This document shows, piece after piece, positions 53,058 through 61,269 of a stretch of DNA of 64,000 nt. A program made the translations under genes and the position numbers. The stretch covers positions 434,001-498,000 of the forward strand of contig CAZRIV010000001.1 of the NCBI GenBank assembly GCA_964600235.1. The letters run 5' to 3'. The first letter of the stretch is position 1, and each line of letters opens with the position of its first letter. A model generated the notes under the pieces. That model saw only the letters and a list, made by a program, of their open reading frames with translations, searched no databases and was not told where the DNA came from. Source of the DNA: MWEI01 sp964600235 (lineage in GTDB: Bacteria > Desulfobacterota > Desulfomonilia > UBA1062).

Positions 53058-53099
53058 AGGATGGCGCGTCCTATGCCCTAACCGCCATCCTATTTTTTT
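53058..53099 (+). terminator. Strong orphan terminator
   Basis: AGGATGGCG and CGCCATCCT form a 9-bp stem with a 16-base loop, followed by ATTTTTTT. No plus-strand gene lies within the preceding 4 kb; the upstream neighbour runs the other way. Confidence 0.75.
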
Positions 53100-53223
53100 G
53101 TCCTCTTAAGCCCCTTTTCATTTAAACCGGATTGTGCATCTGTTTGTGTCCATACACACCTGATGCACTTTTAGGTATGCATCAAACGGTTAATTCCAGG
53201 GTGAACGGAACTGTTTTTTTAGG

Positions 53224-53309
53224 TCCGTTGAAACCAGCGACCTTGAACCCTTTGATAAATTCTGAATTTACCGGTCATTCCATGCTTCAAGGTCACTGGT
53301 TTTAACGGA
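53224..53309. repeat. 86-bp palindromic repeat, copy d
   Basis: The arms TCCGTTGAAACCAGCGACC and GGTCACTGGTTTTAACGGA enclose GATAAATTCTGAATTTACCG and GTCATTCC. The right flank AAACAGGTTTTAAACCCCC matches copy c in the same orientation. Compared without gaps to copy b it shares about 66 of 86 bases by my count. Confidence 0.85.
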
Positions 53310-53435
53310 AACAGGTTTTAAACCCCCTCAAACGCATAACCCGCCTTTGAGAATACACTGTTTGTGGGGAGCCCCCATTGATTTTCACGGACAAACCCTT
53401 ATCTGTATAGAAACTGCTATGAAAGGAGCTTTTGC

Positions 53436-53822
53436 ATGAAACTTTCCGAATACTTTGATAATACGAAAGGGAAAGGGGTTCTGGCCACTGCCGATTCATC
53501 GGGGTATGTCAATGCTGCCGTTTATTCCCGCCCGCATTTCATGTCCGAGGACATGGTCTCTTTCATCATGGCTGAAAGGCTCTCACATGACAATCTCAGG
53601 TCCAACCCTCATGCGACATACCTCTTCATTGAAGACGGGCCCAATTATGTCGGCAAGAGACTCTACCTTACAAAGACCAAAGAGGAGAAGAACACCGAGC
53701 TCATAGATACCCTCAGGAGAAGGAAACACTATATTGCCCATGATGAATACCATAATGAAAACAAATATCTTGTCACCTTCAGGGTCGATAAGGTGCTGCC
53801 GCTGATCGGCAGCGGCGAATAA
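53436..53822 (+). CDS. Pyridoxamine 5'-phosphate oxidase-like flavin protein
   Basis: 128 residues of the PNPOx split-barrel fold: FDNTKGKGVLATADSSGYVN, AAVYSRPHFMSEDMVSFIMA and LRSNPHATYLFIEDGPNYVG. Members bind FMN, F420 or haem. The protein lacks the C-terminal substrate segment of true PNPOx, so the function is unknown. The ribosome site is AAAGGAG. Confidence 0.88.
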   Translation: MKLSEYFDNTKGKGVLATADSSGYVNAAVYSRPHFMSEDMVSFIMAERLSHDNLRSNPHATYLFIEDGPNYVGKRLYLTKTKEEKNTELIDTLRRRKHYIAHDEYHNENKYLVTFRVDKVLPLIGSGE

Positions 53823-53840
53823 ACCCCTCGCGGGATTAAA

Positions 53841-54749
53841 TCATTTACCTCTCCTCGCTGTCAGGGCGCTCAGGACACCGCCGAAACCAAGGAGCAGGGC
53901 AGTGCCCTTGATCATCCACCCTGCCACGGGCACCAACCCCATGGCGAAAAGCGCCGCGTAACCCAGCGCAAGTTCAACAAGGATGTGCCTGCCGGGCCTT
54001 TTCATGGCAATGGTGATTTTTTTCCCCATGAGCTGAGCCACGGCCACATAGCCCAGGATCAAGGTAGCGCTGAGAACTATAATCAACGCCGGTATCAGGA
54101 TGATGCCGACAATGGAGATGAAGAGCATGAACACGACCGGGAAGATCAGGACTGATCCGAACAGGCCCCAGAAGACGCTTCGGCCTGTACGGAACTCCAT
54201 CTGCCATGAAATGGACCCTATGCTGCCGGGCATGACCGCTGTTATGATGAGTGCCATCAGGAAGAACGCCAGGGACGAAGCCCACCCCATGCCCTTCCAC
54301 AGTTCTCCGGCTCCGGCCAGACCCTGGCCCGGCAGGCCCGAGATCCAGGATTTCAGGCCTGTGGCATCAACGATGGTCACCTCCCCGCCGACAAATGATC
54401 CCGGCTCCCGCTCAACGGTTCCGCCGATGGAGACGACATTCCCCTCGACCCTTGAATCAGGACCGAGAACCACGGTCCCGCCCACTGACACGGCATCATG
54501 CACGACACGGCCAAAGACGCGGACATCCCCGCCTATGGAAACGGCCCTTTGAACCTCCATGCCTTCATCCACCGTCACATCGCTCCCGATGACGATCAAC
54601 GAACCGCCTCCGGGCGCAGGCCTGTCGGCCGGGGGGACAAATGCCACGAGGCAGCAGCATAAGGCGGCGAACACAAGGACCAGGGAAGCTGGTCCGGACG
54701 TGCCTTTCCCCTTCACTTCCAGGCGATTTTCCCTTTTCGTTCCCATCAT
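53841..54749 (-). CDS. Bactofilin-like membrane protein
   Basis: 302 residues. One N-terminal segment (about 23-40) precedes a beta-helix-like domain (about 50-125) of repeated GG/VG turns: SLIVIGSDVTVDEGMEVQRA, VSIGGDVRVFGRVVHDAVSV and VEGNVVSIGGTVER. Four or five membrane segments fill the C-terminal half (about 155-300). The repeats resemble polymer-forming bactofilin domains, but here they are outside or attached to a membrane unit. The function is unknown. Confidence 0.75.
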   Translation of the reverse strand: MMGTKRENRLEVKGKGTSGPASLVLVFAALCCCLVAFVPPADRPAPGGGSLIVIGSDVTVDEGMEVQRAVSIGGDVRVFGRVVHDAVSVGGTVVLGPDSRVEGNVVSIGGTVEREPGSFVGGEVTIVDATGLKSWISGLPGQGLAGAGELWKGMGWASSLAFFLMALIITAVMPGSIGSISWQMEFRTGRSVFWGLFGSVLIFPVVFMLFISIVGIILIPALIIVLSATLILGYVAVAQLMGKKITIAMKRPGRHILVELALGYAALFAMGLVPVAGWMIKGTALLLGFGGVLSALTARRGK

Positions 54750-54782
54750 TTCCCGCCCTTCTCTTCTCGTGATAAAAAGCGT

Positions 54783-55604
54783 CTATACCGCGCTGATCTT
54801 TTTATACAGCAGGGCCGATCCGAAAAAAACCGCATTTACCATGACTATGGTTGCACCTGCAGGAATATCCAGGAAAAAGGAGAGCGTGATCCCGGAAAGG
54901 ACCGAGACGACGGCATCGAGCGTTGCTATGAGCATGGCGGACCCGAACCCCCGGGCGAGCTGCAGGGCCGTGACTGCAGGCAGGATGAGCAATGCCGAGA
55001 CCAGCATGACCCCCACCACCTTGACCGCCAGCACCACCGTAATGGCGGTAAGAAAGGTCAGGACAATATTGATGCGTCCCGCCCTGACCCCGGTGAGCCT
55101 GGCGAATTCTTCGTCAAAGGTCACGGAGAAGAGGTCGTGGTAGAGCAGAAGGATGATCAGGAGCACAAGCACGCAAAGCCCCAGGGACAGATAGACCTCC
55201 AGGTCGCTTATGGAGAGTATGCTGCCGAACAGGTAGCTGAACAGATCGACATTGAATCCCTTAGAAACGCTGGCCAGGATGACACCCGTTGCCACCCCTA
55301 TGGAAGAGACGATACCGATGGCGGCATCACCGTAGATCCTCGCCCTCTCGGTCAGCCGCAGGATGAAGTAGGAAGCGATCAACAGAACCGGGACCGCAAC
55401 GGCAAAGGGATAGAACCCTAAGAAGAGCCCCAGGGCGATTGCCCCGAAGCTGACATGGGAGAGCCCGTCTCCTATGAGGGACAGCTTGCGCAGCACCAGG
55501 AAAAGGCCGAGCATGGCACAGAGAACGGCAATGAACGTACCGGCCAGATATGCCTTCTGGATGAATGCGTAGCCGAGAAAATGCAGCAGCGTCGGGTCAG
55601 TCAT
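54783..55604 (-). CDS. znuB: Zinc/manganese-type ABC transporter permease
   Basis: 273 residues, eight or nine membrane segments, ABC-3 family: LFLVLRKLSLIGDGLSHVSF, ALLILPAVTALQLARGFGSA and IVSSIGVATGVILASVSKGF. It overlaps the ATPase gene by 8 bp. The family imports zinc, manganese or iron through a periplasmic binding protein; the presence of a Cys-rich regulator points to zinc. Confidence 0.93.
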   Translation of the reverse strand: MTDPTLLHFLGYAFIQKAYLAGTFIAVLCAMLGLFLVLRKLSLIGDGLSHVSFGAIALGLFLGFYPFAVAVPVLLIASYFILRLTERARIYGDAAIGIVSSIGVATGVILASVSKGFNVDLFSYLFGSILSISDLEVYLSLGLCVLVLLIILLLYHDLFSVTFDEEFARLTGVRAGRINIVLTFLTAITVVLAVKVVGVMLVSALLILPAVTALQLARGFGSAMLIATLDAVVSVLSGITLSFFLDIPAGATIVMVNAVFFGSALLYKKISAV

Positions 55605-56349
55605 GCTGATGGCAGATGAGATGCTGGGAAAACCGCCCGAAGTACTGGCTCATTTCCTCCGAGTGGCAGAAGTCGGCAAAGCTTCCGTAGAAGACTATCC
55701 TCTTGTCCAGGTACAGCAGTTTGTTTGCATATTCTCCTATCTGGGAAATGTCATGGGTAATGAGTATAATGGTTATCCCCCTGCTCCTGTTCAATCTTTT
55801 CAAGAGTTCGAAGAAGCTCTGCCGCGATGGCGGATCCAGGGCGGTGGAAGGCTCGTCCAGGATAAGCAGCTCCGGATCGGACACCAGGGAACGCGCCAGG
55901 AAGGCCCTCTGCTGTTGCCCGCCTGAAAGCTCACCGATGAGTTTGTCCCTCAGGTCAGACAGGTCCATCAGTTCGAGAGTCTGGCCGATCTTTACCTGAT
56001 CGTCTTTCGTGAACTTCTTGGGGAAGCGCTTTTTTGATAGCAGGCCGAGCCCCACCACCTCCTTTACCGTGGCCGGGAAAAGGGGATTGAATGCGCTCAC
56101 CCTCTGGGGAAGATACCCTATGCGGTCCCACCGGTCGAATACCTTGATGTCCTGGCCGAGCACCTCGGCCCTGCCTCTATAGATGTCCAGCAGCCCGAGG
56201 ATGGTCTTGACCAGCGTTGTTTTTCCCGCACCATTGGGTCCTGCCAGTGCGATATAATCATCCTTTTCCACTATAAAGGAAATATCCTGGAGGATTTCTC
56301 CGTTCCCGTATCCCGAGCATAAGCCGTTCACCGATAAAACCGGAGTCAT
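55597..56349 (-). CDS. znuC: Zinc/manganese-type ABC transporter ATPase
   Basis: 250 residues: Walker A ALAGPNGAGKTTLVKTILGL, signature IGELSGGQQQRAFLARSLVS and Walker B LLILDEPSTALDPPSRQSFF, and the Q-loop in RIGYLPQRV. The ATG at 56349 overlaps the binding-protein stop by 4 bp; an earlier GTG/ATG at 56358 adds three residues. It powers the metal importer. Confidence 0.93.
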   Translation of the reverse strand: MTPVLSVNGLCSGYGNGEILQDISFIVEKDDYIALAGPNGAGKTTLVKTILGLLDIYRGRAEVLGQDIKVFDRWDRIGYLPQRVSAFNPLFPATVKEVVGLGLLSKKRFPKKFTKDDQVKIGQTLELMDLSDLRDKLIGELSGGQQQRAFLARSLVSDPELLILDEPSTALDPPSRQSFFELLKRLNRSRGITIILITHDISQIGEYANKLLYLDKRIVFYGSFADFCHSEEMSQYFGRFSQHLICHQHD

Positions 56350-57287
56350 TGTGCGCACCCGAGCCCTGTCTTGAGATTATCCAGGTCTTCTTTCATGATC
56401 TCGATAAAAGAGGTGCCTCGCTCATACTGGTCTCTGGTTACATTCTGCGCGGCGCTGAGCATCAGCATCCCGGCATCGGTTTCCCGGGCAATGGTCTGTG
56501 CGATCTTCGGACTCGTCAGTTCTTCATAAAAGACATACCTGATCTTGTCTATCCTGATCTGTTCCACAAGCCTTGACAGGTCCTTCGCGCTCGGTTCGGC
56601 ATCCGGCGAGACACCCTGCGCGGTCATATATTTCAAACCATATCTGTGGGCCATATAGCCGAAGGCGTAATGTCCTCCGTACACTATCTCTTTTCGTTCA
56701 CAGTCCCTGAGAGCGGATCTGAATGCATCATCCAGCTCCGTGAGCATGACGCCGTACGCATGGGCGTTTTGCCGGTAATACTCACTGTTGTCCGCATCCA
56801 TGGCTTCAAGGGCCTGGCATATGCTTTTCACCATTACCTTCGCATTATCAAAATCGAGCCAGATGTGAGGGTCAAGAGAGCCGGCCGGCTCATCTTCATG
56901 GTGGAGATCACTCCTGATCATCCTTGTGCCTTTGCTTGCATCTACGATGAGGGGTCCTTTGCCGGCAACGCCCCTGATAATGTCCTGGGCCCAGGGTTCC
57001 ATGAATCTGCCGGTGTAGACAAAGATATCCGCCTCATTCACCTTGATGAGATCGCTCGGTTTTGGCTCAAAGGAATGCGCCTCCACCCCGGGCGGCAGCA
57101 GCAGAACCACCTCCGCCTTATCCCTGCCGATGTTCCTGGCGAAATCATAGAGGGGGAACAGCGTGGTAACCACCCTGACCTTGCGGGGGCCTTGCGGCTC
57201 CGAGAGTCCGGGCCCCTTGTTCGTGACCATGAAGGCAACCGCACCGGCAATGAGGATGGTGATGATGAAAAATAACTTATTCTTCAT
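56346..57287 (-). CDS. znuA: Zinc/manganese-type ABC transporter binding protein
   Basis: 313 residues with an N-terminal hydrophobic export segment (MKNKLFFIITILIAGAVAFM). Metal-ligand motifs are GVEAHSFEPKPSDLIKVNEA, SLDPHIWLDFDNAKVMVKSI and IVYGGHYAFGYMAHRYGLKY. The His-rich loop typical of many ZnuA proteins is only a short LHHEDEPAG. The ribosome site is poor, and a TTG at 57323 is also possible. It lies 50 bp after the regulator gene and probably shares its transcript. Confidence 0.9.
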   Translation of the reverse strand: MKNKLFFIITILIAGAVAFMVTNKGPGLSEPQGPRKVRVVTTLFPLYDFARNIGRDKAEVVLLLPPGVEAHSFEPKPSDLIKVNEADIFVYTGRFMEPWAQDIIRGVAGKGPLIVDASKGTRMIRSDLHHEDEPAGSLDPHIWLDFDNAKVMVKSICQALEAMDADNSEYYRQNAHAYGVMLTELDDAFRSALRDCERKEIVYGGHYAFGYMAHRYGLKYMTAQGVSPDAEPSAKDLSRLVEQIRIDKIRYVFYEELTSPKIAQTIARETDAGMLMLSAAQNVTRDQYERGTSFIEIMKEDLDNLKTGLGCAQ

Positions 57288-57337
57288 AGTGTTTTTTAAA
57301 AAGATCAGTGATCGAACATCCAAGCTCGACCAAGGGG

Positions 57338-57616
57338 CTATATCTTCGCTTCACAGGTTTCTCCCCTTACGCCTGAGCACACCAGGTAGCGTTCCTGGCA
57401 CTCGCTGCACGTCTTGACCTGATGGTCTGAGGCAAACTCGTCCCAATGCTCTTTCTGCCTTGCTGAAAGGATCCCTGTCCCATTGCACAAGGGGCAGATG
57501 TTCCCCAGGGCGGAAAGCACGGCATTCCGTATGAACTCCGATCTGTTGGGCATGTTCCTGACCAATTCATAGAGTGCTTCATCCACCTTGAAGGTGATGA
57601 TCCCCTGCTTTTTCAT
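57338..57616 (-). CDS. Ribbon-helix-helix regulator with Cys-rich tail
   Basis: 92 residues. The N-terminus (IITFKVDEALYELVRNMPNR, SEFIRNAVLSALG) is a ribbon-helix-helix domain. The C-terminus has six cysteines (ICPLCNGTG, VKTCSECQERYLVCSG, GETCEAKI), probably a zinc site. It is the first gene before the znuA-type gene and follows a 17-bp palindrome, so it probably senses zinc or another metal and represses the importer. The start has an AGGAGG site. Confidence 0.82.
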   Translation of the reverse strand: MKKQGIITFKVDEALYELVRNMPNRSEFIRNAVLSALGNICPLCNGTGILSARQKEHWDEFASDHQVKTCSECQERYLVCSGVRGETCEAKI

Positions 57617-57643
57617 GAGCTCTCAGCCTCCTGCGCCATATGG

Positions 57644-57660
57644 GTATTACTAAGTAATAC
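57644..57660. promoter_or_regulatory. Perfect 17-bp palindrome before the metal regulator
   Basis: GTATTACTAAGTAATAC reads the same on both strands around its central A. It lies 28-44 bp before the regulator start, where a promoter is expected, and is probably the regulator's operator. Confidence 0.7.
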
Positions 57661-57762
57661 TTCTTTCGAGGTCCTTGTCAAGTCCCTATGGGGAAAAAAG
57701 GTTTTCGTGTAAGATCGAGAAAACATGTTCATGCAGCCCGCTGAAACCGGTATAAGAACCAT

Positions 57763-58620
57763 ATGCAAAGAGTTCTCATGGCTCAATCAGAGTATCTCAG
57801 GGCACATGAAAACCTATCTCAGTGCCTGGATACAAGCCACTTCTCGATACACTACCTCCATGAGGGTACAGGCCGACCCCTCATCCTCATCCACGGCGGG
57901 GGCATGTGGCTCTATTCCTTCAGACATACGATCAAGTCCCTCTCAGAAAACTTCTCAATCCATGCCCTTGACATGCCCGGGTACGGCTGCACCCGGCTGA
58001 TGGACCCCTCCCTTCCCATGGGTTCCTGCACCATGGTCCTGGCATTGAAAGAGTTCATGGATGCGCTTGGCCTTGAGCGGGCCTCCCTGGTAGGGCATTC
58101 CTGGGGAGGGGGCTGGGCCCTGGCCTATGCCCTGGATCACCCCGAAAGGGTGGACAGGATAGTGCTCATCAATTCAAGCGGTTTAGACGCCCCCGATGTC
58201 TTCGAGTGGGAGCTCCTCAAGATACCCGTTGTGGGAAGCATGCTCCTGAGGTTCCTGACGCTTTCCATGGTAAGGAAGAGGCTCGAGCTTTCCTTCTGCA
58301 GAAAAGGGATGGTCGATGATGCCATGGCCCTGGAGGTCCTCCTGTCCCTGAAGATACCGGAAAACCGAAAGGCTCAGGCCTCGCTCGCCCGGAATCTTTC
58401 CTGGGCCGGCGTCGAGAGGCGCCTGAACGAACTCGATCATCAGGTCCTTCTCATCTGGGGTGAAATGGACAGGTATCTGGACAAGGTCATGGTCACCCGT
58501 TTCAAGGAGAGGATAAGAAATCTCAAGGTAGCGATCATCCCCGATTGCGGCCACTCGGCACACGAGGAGGAACCCGAGATCGTGAACGGACTGATCAGAG
58601 ACTTTTTGCAGGTTGGATGA
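57763..58620 (+). CDS. Alpha/beta hydrolase
   Basis: 285 residues with the alpha/beta fold: oxyanion loop ILIHGGGMWLYSFRHTIKSL, nucleophile SLVGHSWGGGWALAYALDHP, acid in LLIWGEMDRYLDKVMV and histidine in IPDCGHSAHEEEPE. The substrate is unknown. The upstream ribosome site is weak, and a second ATG five codons on (57778) may be used. It is divergent from the metal importer operon. Confidence 0.9.
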   Translation: MQRVLMAQSEYLRAHENLSQCLDTSHFSIHYLHEGTGRPLILIHGGGMWLYSFRHTIKSLSENFSIHALDMPGYGCTRLMDPSLPMGSCTMVLALKEFMDALGLERASLVGHSWGGGWALAYALDHPERVDRIVLINSSGLDAPDVFEWELLKIPVVGSMLLRFLTLSMVRKRLELSFCRKGMVDDAMALEVLLSLKIPENRKAQASLARNLSWAGVERRLNELDHQVLLIWGEMDRYLDKVMVTRFKERIRNLKVAIIPDCGHSAHEEEPEIVNGLIRDFLQVG

Positions 58621-58689
58621 TCCAAGGAGATGCTGCGGGAGACCCCTGCAAGGCTCCATACCCATAGTTGAACATCATTTGTTCGGGCA

Positions 58690-58737
58690 GGGTCTTATCA
58701 TCCGGCTTAATCCCTCTTCTCAAGCCATGCAGGGGCC
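58690..58737 (+). repeat. Tail repeat, copy 2, with a collapsed hairpin
   Basis: GGGTCTTATCATCCGGCTTA and AAGCCATGCAGGGGCC align with 21602-21648 (reverse) and 63892-63940. Just before it, CCATAGTTGA (58662) is followed directly by CATCATTTGTTCGGG, whereas at 63787 the same CCATAGTTGA is separated from that segment by the full hairpin. Confidence 0.65.
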
Positions 58738-58777
58738 TTTACGGTCTTAGCGTCGCGAAAGATTCCTTGATGCAGCT

Positions 58778-59554
58778 CTAGCCGAACCCCACAGGCATGA
58801 TGAGCAGCGGCTCGAGCCCCGCCTCGACGCACAGGACTTTCCTCACCTCGGCGTCCATAAAGGCGCCGGCTATCCCGGCGACCAGCCCCAGGGCATTGGC
58901 CTGCAGGAAGATGTTCTGGGCGATGAATCCCGCTTCCATAACAGCATAGCGCTCTCCCCTTTCTCCGTACTTTCCCGTCATTTTCCGATACTCTGCGCTG
59001 ATGACGATGTTTATGGGCGCCTTGGCCATCCAGAACTGGGCCAGCGTGGCCTTTGCCAGCTCTTCCCTGCGGTCTCCTTCGACAATGACGCTCATGGAGT
59101 GTGTCTCGGGTTCGTAGTGATAAATGCCGGGGTCTCTCCCCTGAACCGCGTCATTGCCGATGAGGACGAACAGTTCCATGGGATACAGGGCGCCGGCCGA
59201 AGGCGCCGCCCTCTTGAACCCCCTGTGCTCGGTAACCCCCTGGGCCGACCAGAGCAGCTGTGAGAGGTGCTCCAGCGTAAGCTTCTTCGAAGAAAAGGAC
59301 CTCACTGTCCTCCTTGACTTGATGGCCTTTTCCAGGGATACCTTTCCCTCCGTTTTCGGTTTGGGGAGTTTCATCCTCTTCTCCTCTTTGAGTTTAGTGG
59401 GCAGTGTTCCGGCCTTGCAGACAGGTACAAGATGGAAGAATACCGGCACTGCGGCCAGGAAACGGAAGAACAGCTTAAGCGCTTCCCGCCTGGGTATCGG
59501 TGTTTCAAGTTTCGACAGGACATCCCCTCCCTTCACCCAAACATATCTCTTCAT
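58778..59554 (-). CDS. SagB-type nitroreductase-like dehydrogenase with export signal
   Basis: 258 residues. The C-terminal 190 residues are nitroreductase/SagB-like FMN-binding: AIKSRRTVRSFSSKKLTLEH, FKRAAPSAGALYPMELFVLI, and AGFIAQNIFLQANALGLVAG. The N-terminus (PRREALKLFFRFLAAVPVFF, then HLVPVCKAG) looks like a twin-arginine export signal, which fits a flavoprotein folded in the cytoplasm. The substrate is unknown; no ribosomal peptide genes that often accompany SagB are beside it. Confidence 0.82.
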   Translation of the reverse strand: MKRYVWVKGGDVLSKLETPIPRREALKLFFRFLAAVPVFFHLVPVCKAGTLPTKLKEEKRMKLPKPKTEGKVSLEKAIKSRRTVRSFSSKKLTLEHLSQLLWSAQGVTEHRGFKRAAPSAGALYPMELFVLIGNDAVQGRDPGIYHYEPETHSMSVIVEGDRREELAKATLAQFWMAKAPINIVISAEYRKMTGKYGERGERYAVMEAGFIAQNIFLQANALGLVAGIAGAFMDAEVRKVLCVEAGLEPLLIMPVGFG

Positions 59555-59679
59555 AACCCTGCCAAGCCCGATGCATCGGTGATGTTCAGCTTAACCGTTA
59601 AGGGATCACCTGTATGAAGAATAATACTTATGACGCATCATGCAAGTCCCTGCATATTCCCACCGGGGCTTGCGTCATT

Positions 59680-60702
59680 TCATGATTCAGAGTCCAGGGG
59701 GTAGCGTGCAATCATCCTTTCCAGGGTTTGTCTTATGCCTGCTGCCAGGGGTTCAGGCCTGATGACCCTGGCCTCCTCCCCAAAGGACAGGATCCAGGAG
59801 ATGAGCTCCTTTTCAGAAGATGCGCTGAACGTGAGCCCGATGGTGGAGTCGTCTATCCGCCAAATCCGCTGGTCAGGGCTCCACATGCGTTCAGAGACGT
59901 ACCGGGCGGCCAGCCCGGTGAACCGGGCCTCCACCTGAAAGGCCCTGCTCTTGATAATGCCGAAGTTGCGGTTGTAGATCTCTTCAAAGTCGTAATCCGC
60001 GGGAAATTCGAAATGCCCGTCGGTCATCTCCACCCGTTTCAGGCGGTGCACCGCGAGGAGCGGGTCGTATTCGCGCCGGTCATCCTTCCTGCCCGGCTTT
60101 CCGGCAAACCGGGCGCTCAGGTACATGGAGTCGTTATGGGAGAATATCTTGAGCGGCATGATGAGGAAGGTCTTGGACTTTTCAGACAGAAGCGAGCGAT
60201 AGCTCACCTTGCAGACGCTGCGCTGTTCCATGGCCTTGAGCAGGGTCTTGATGCCTTGCTCGTGTGGTGTATAATCAATGCTGCCCGGCTTGTACGAGGT
60301 GAAGTGGTGCCCGGCGGCGTCAGGAGAAGGGCCCGCCAGGGCCCGGTTCTTCTCGAGCGCGGTCGAGGCCTCCTCAAAGAGCGCACTGCCCAGGAGGTGC
60401 CGCGCGAAGGCCCGGCACATGAGCAGGACGCTCATCTCGGTTCCGGTGAGCGCCAGTGCGGGCGGCACCTTTCCAGGCCTCTTGAGCCGGTAGAACTTGT
60501 TCCGCTCGATGGTGGTCTCTTCTATCTCCACTCCGTAGGAACGCCGGATATCATCCATGAGCCGGAGCACGGTCTGCTTGGAGCAGACCAGCATGCGGCT
60601 CAGCTCCGTGAGCGAGTAGCTCTGCCCCGTGAAGAGCAGTTTTGCGAAAAGCTTGATTATCTTTTCCCCATAGGTCGCATAAGGGCTTATTTTATCAGGC
60701 AT
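59680..60702 (-). CDS. WYL-domain transcriptional regulator
   Basis: 340 residues. An N-terminal winged helix (SLTELSRMLVCSKQTVLRLM, DDIRRSYGVEIEE) precedes a WYL-type domain (about 125-255, KVSYRSLLSEKSKTFLIMPL) and a C-terminal WCX-like segment. WYL domains bind ligands or nucleic acid and often control defence or DNA-damage genes. None of those are nearby. The start has a GGAGGAG site. Confidence 0.88.
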   Translation of the reverse strand: MPDKISPYATYGEKIIKLFAKLLFTGQSYSLTELSRMLVCSKQTVLRLMDDIRRSYGVEIEETTIERNKFYRLKRPGKVPPALALTGTEMSVLLMCRAFARHLLGSALFEEASTALEKNRALAGPSPDAAGHHFTSYKPGSIDYTPHEQGIKTLLKAMEQRSVCKVSYRSLLSEKSKTFLIMPLKIFSHNDSMYLSARFAGKPGRKDDRREYDPLLAVHRLKRVEMTDGHFEFPADYDFEEIYNRNFGIIKSRAFQVEARFTGLAARYVSERMWSPDQRIWRIDDSTIGLTFSASSEKELISWILSFGEEARVIRPEPLAAGIRQTLERMIARYPLDSES

Positions 60703-60792
60703 AATATTTTTCTCCTCCTGCTGCTTCGTTCCGCAATATGGAACGTCGCCATGGTAGCATCTGTCCATGCATAAAGGAAGGAGGCAACTATC

Positions 60793-61269
60793 GTGAAGTC
60801 CTTGTATCGGGTAATGGGCGCATTCATCGGTGTGGTTCTTCTGCTTATATTTTTCCTGGGTTCACTCAATGGCATAAGCTGGACCATCAAGTGTGCCGTA
60901 CCCGGACCCCGGGACACTCCCCACTGCCGGGACCAGTCCGGGATGGCACTTCCCTGGCAGCTGGATGCCGTGAGTATCGGGAGAAACCAGGACCCTGGGC
61001 GGCAATACCGGGAGGCAATCCCCGAAGACCAGGAGATATCCTGTTCAGCCTCGCCCCATACCGTGAAGACCCCTGGGCCGAAAAGGCAAGGCCGGTGGTC
61101 CCCCCTGCAGATTCCTGTCATGCAGAAGGAACCCCACCGCATAAGCATGGCCGACTCAGATCTACCTAGTAGCCCACCTGAATGGGGACCATGCTGTAAC
61201 CCAGTGTCCCATCGCCGAGCGTCCCTCTTTCATTACTGCCCCAGGTCCACAAGGTGCCGTCCGACTTGA
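60793..61269 (+). CDS. Possible small membrane-anchored protein (uncertain reading frame)
   Basis: 158 residues from a GTG with a strong AAGGAGG site. An N-terminal membrane or signal segment (MGAFIGVVLLLIFFLGSLNG) looks genuine. Beyond about residue 35 the sequence lacks clear features, and a second frame open to 61169 looks equally protein-like, suggesting a frameshift or a decayed gene. The last 104 bp overlap the converging RCC1 gene. I do not recognise a family. Confidence 0.35.
   Translation: MKSLYRVMGAFIGVVLLLIFFLGSLNGISWTIKCAVPGPRDTPHCRDQSGMALPWQLDAVSIGRNQDPGRQYREAIPEDQEISCSASPHTVKTPGPKRQGRWSPLQIPVMQKEPHRISMADSDLPSSPPEWGPCCNPVSHRRASLFHYCPRSTRCRPT

Larger units (their letters stand above)
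52797..53435. other. Intergenic region between divergent genes
   Basis: 639 bp. It holds an isolated plus-strand terminator (53058-53099) and the 86-bp repeat copy d (53224-53309). No protein gene is visible. AT-rich sequence at 52860-53040 could carry promoters and possibly a small RNA. Confidence 0.5.
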
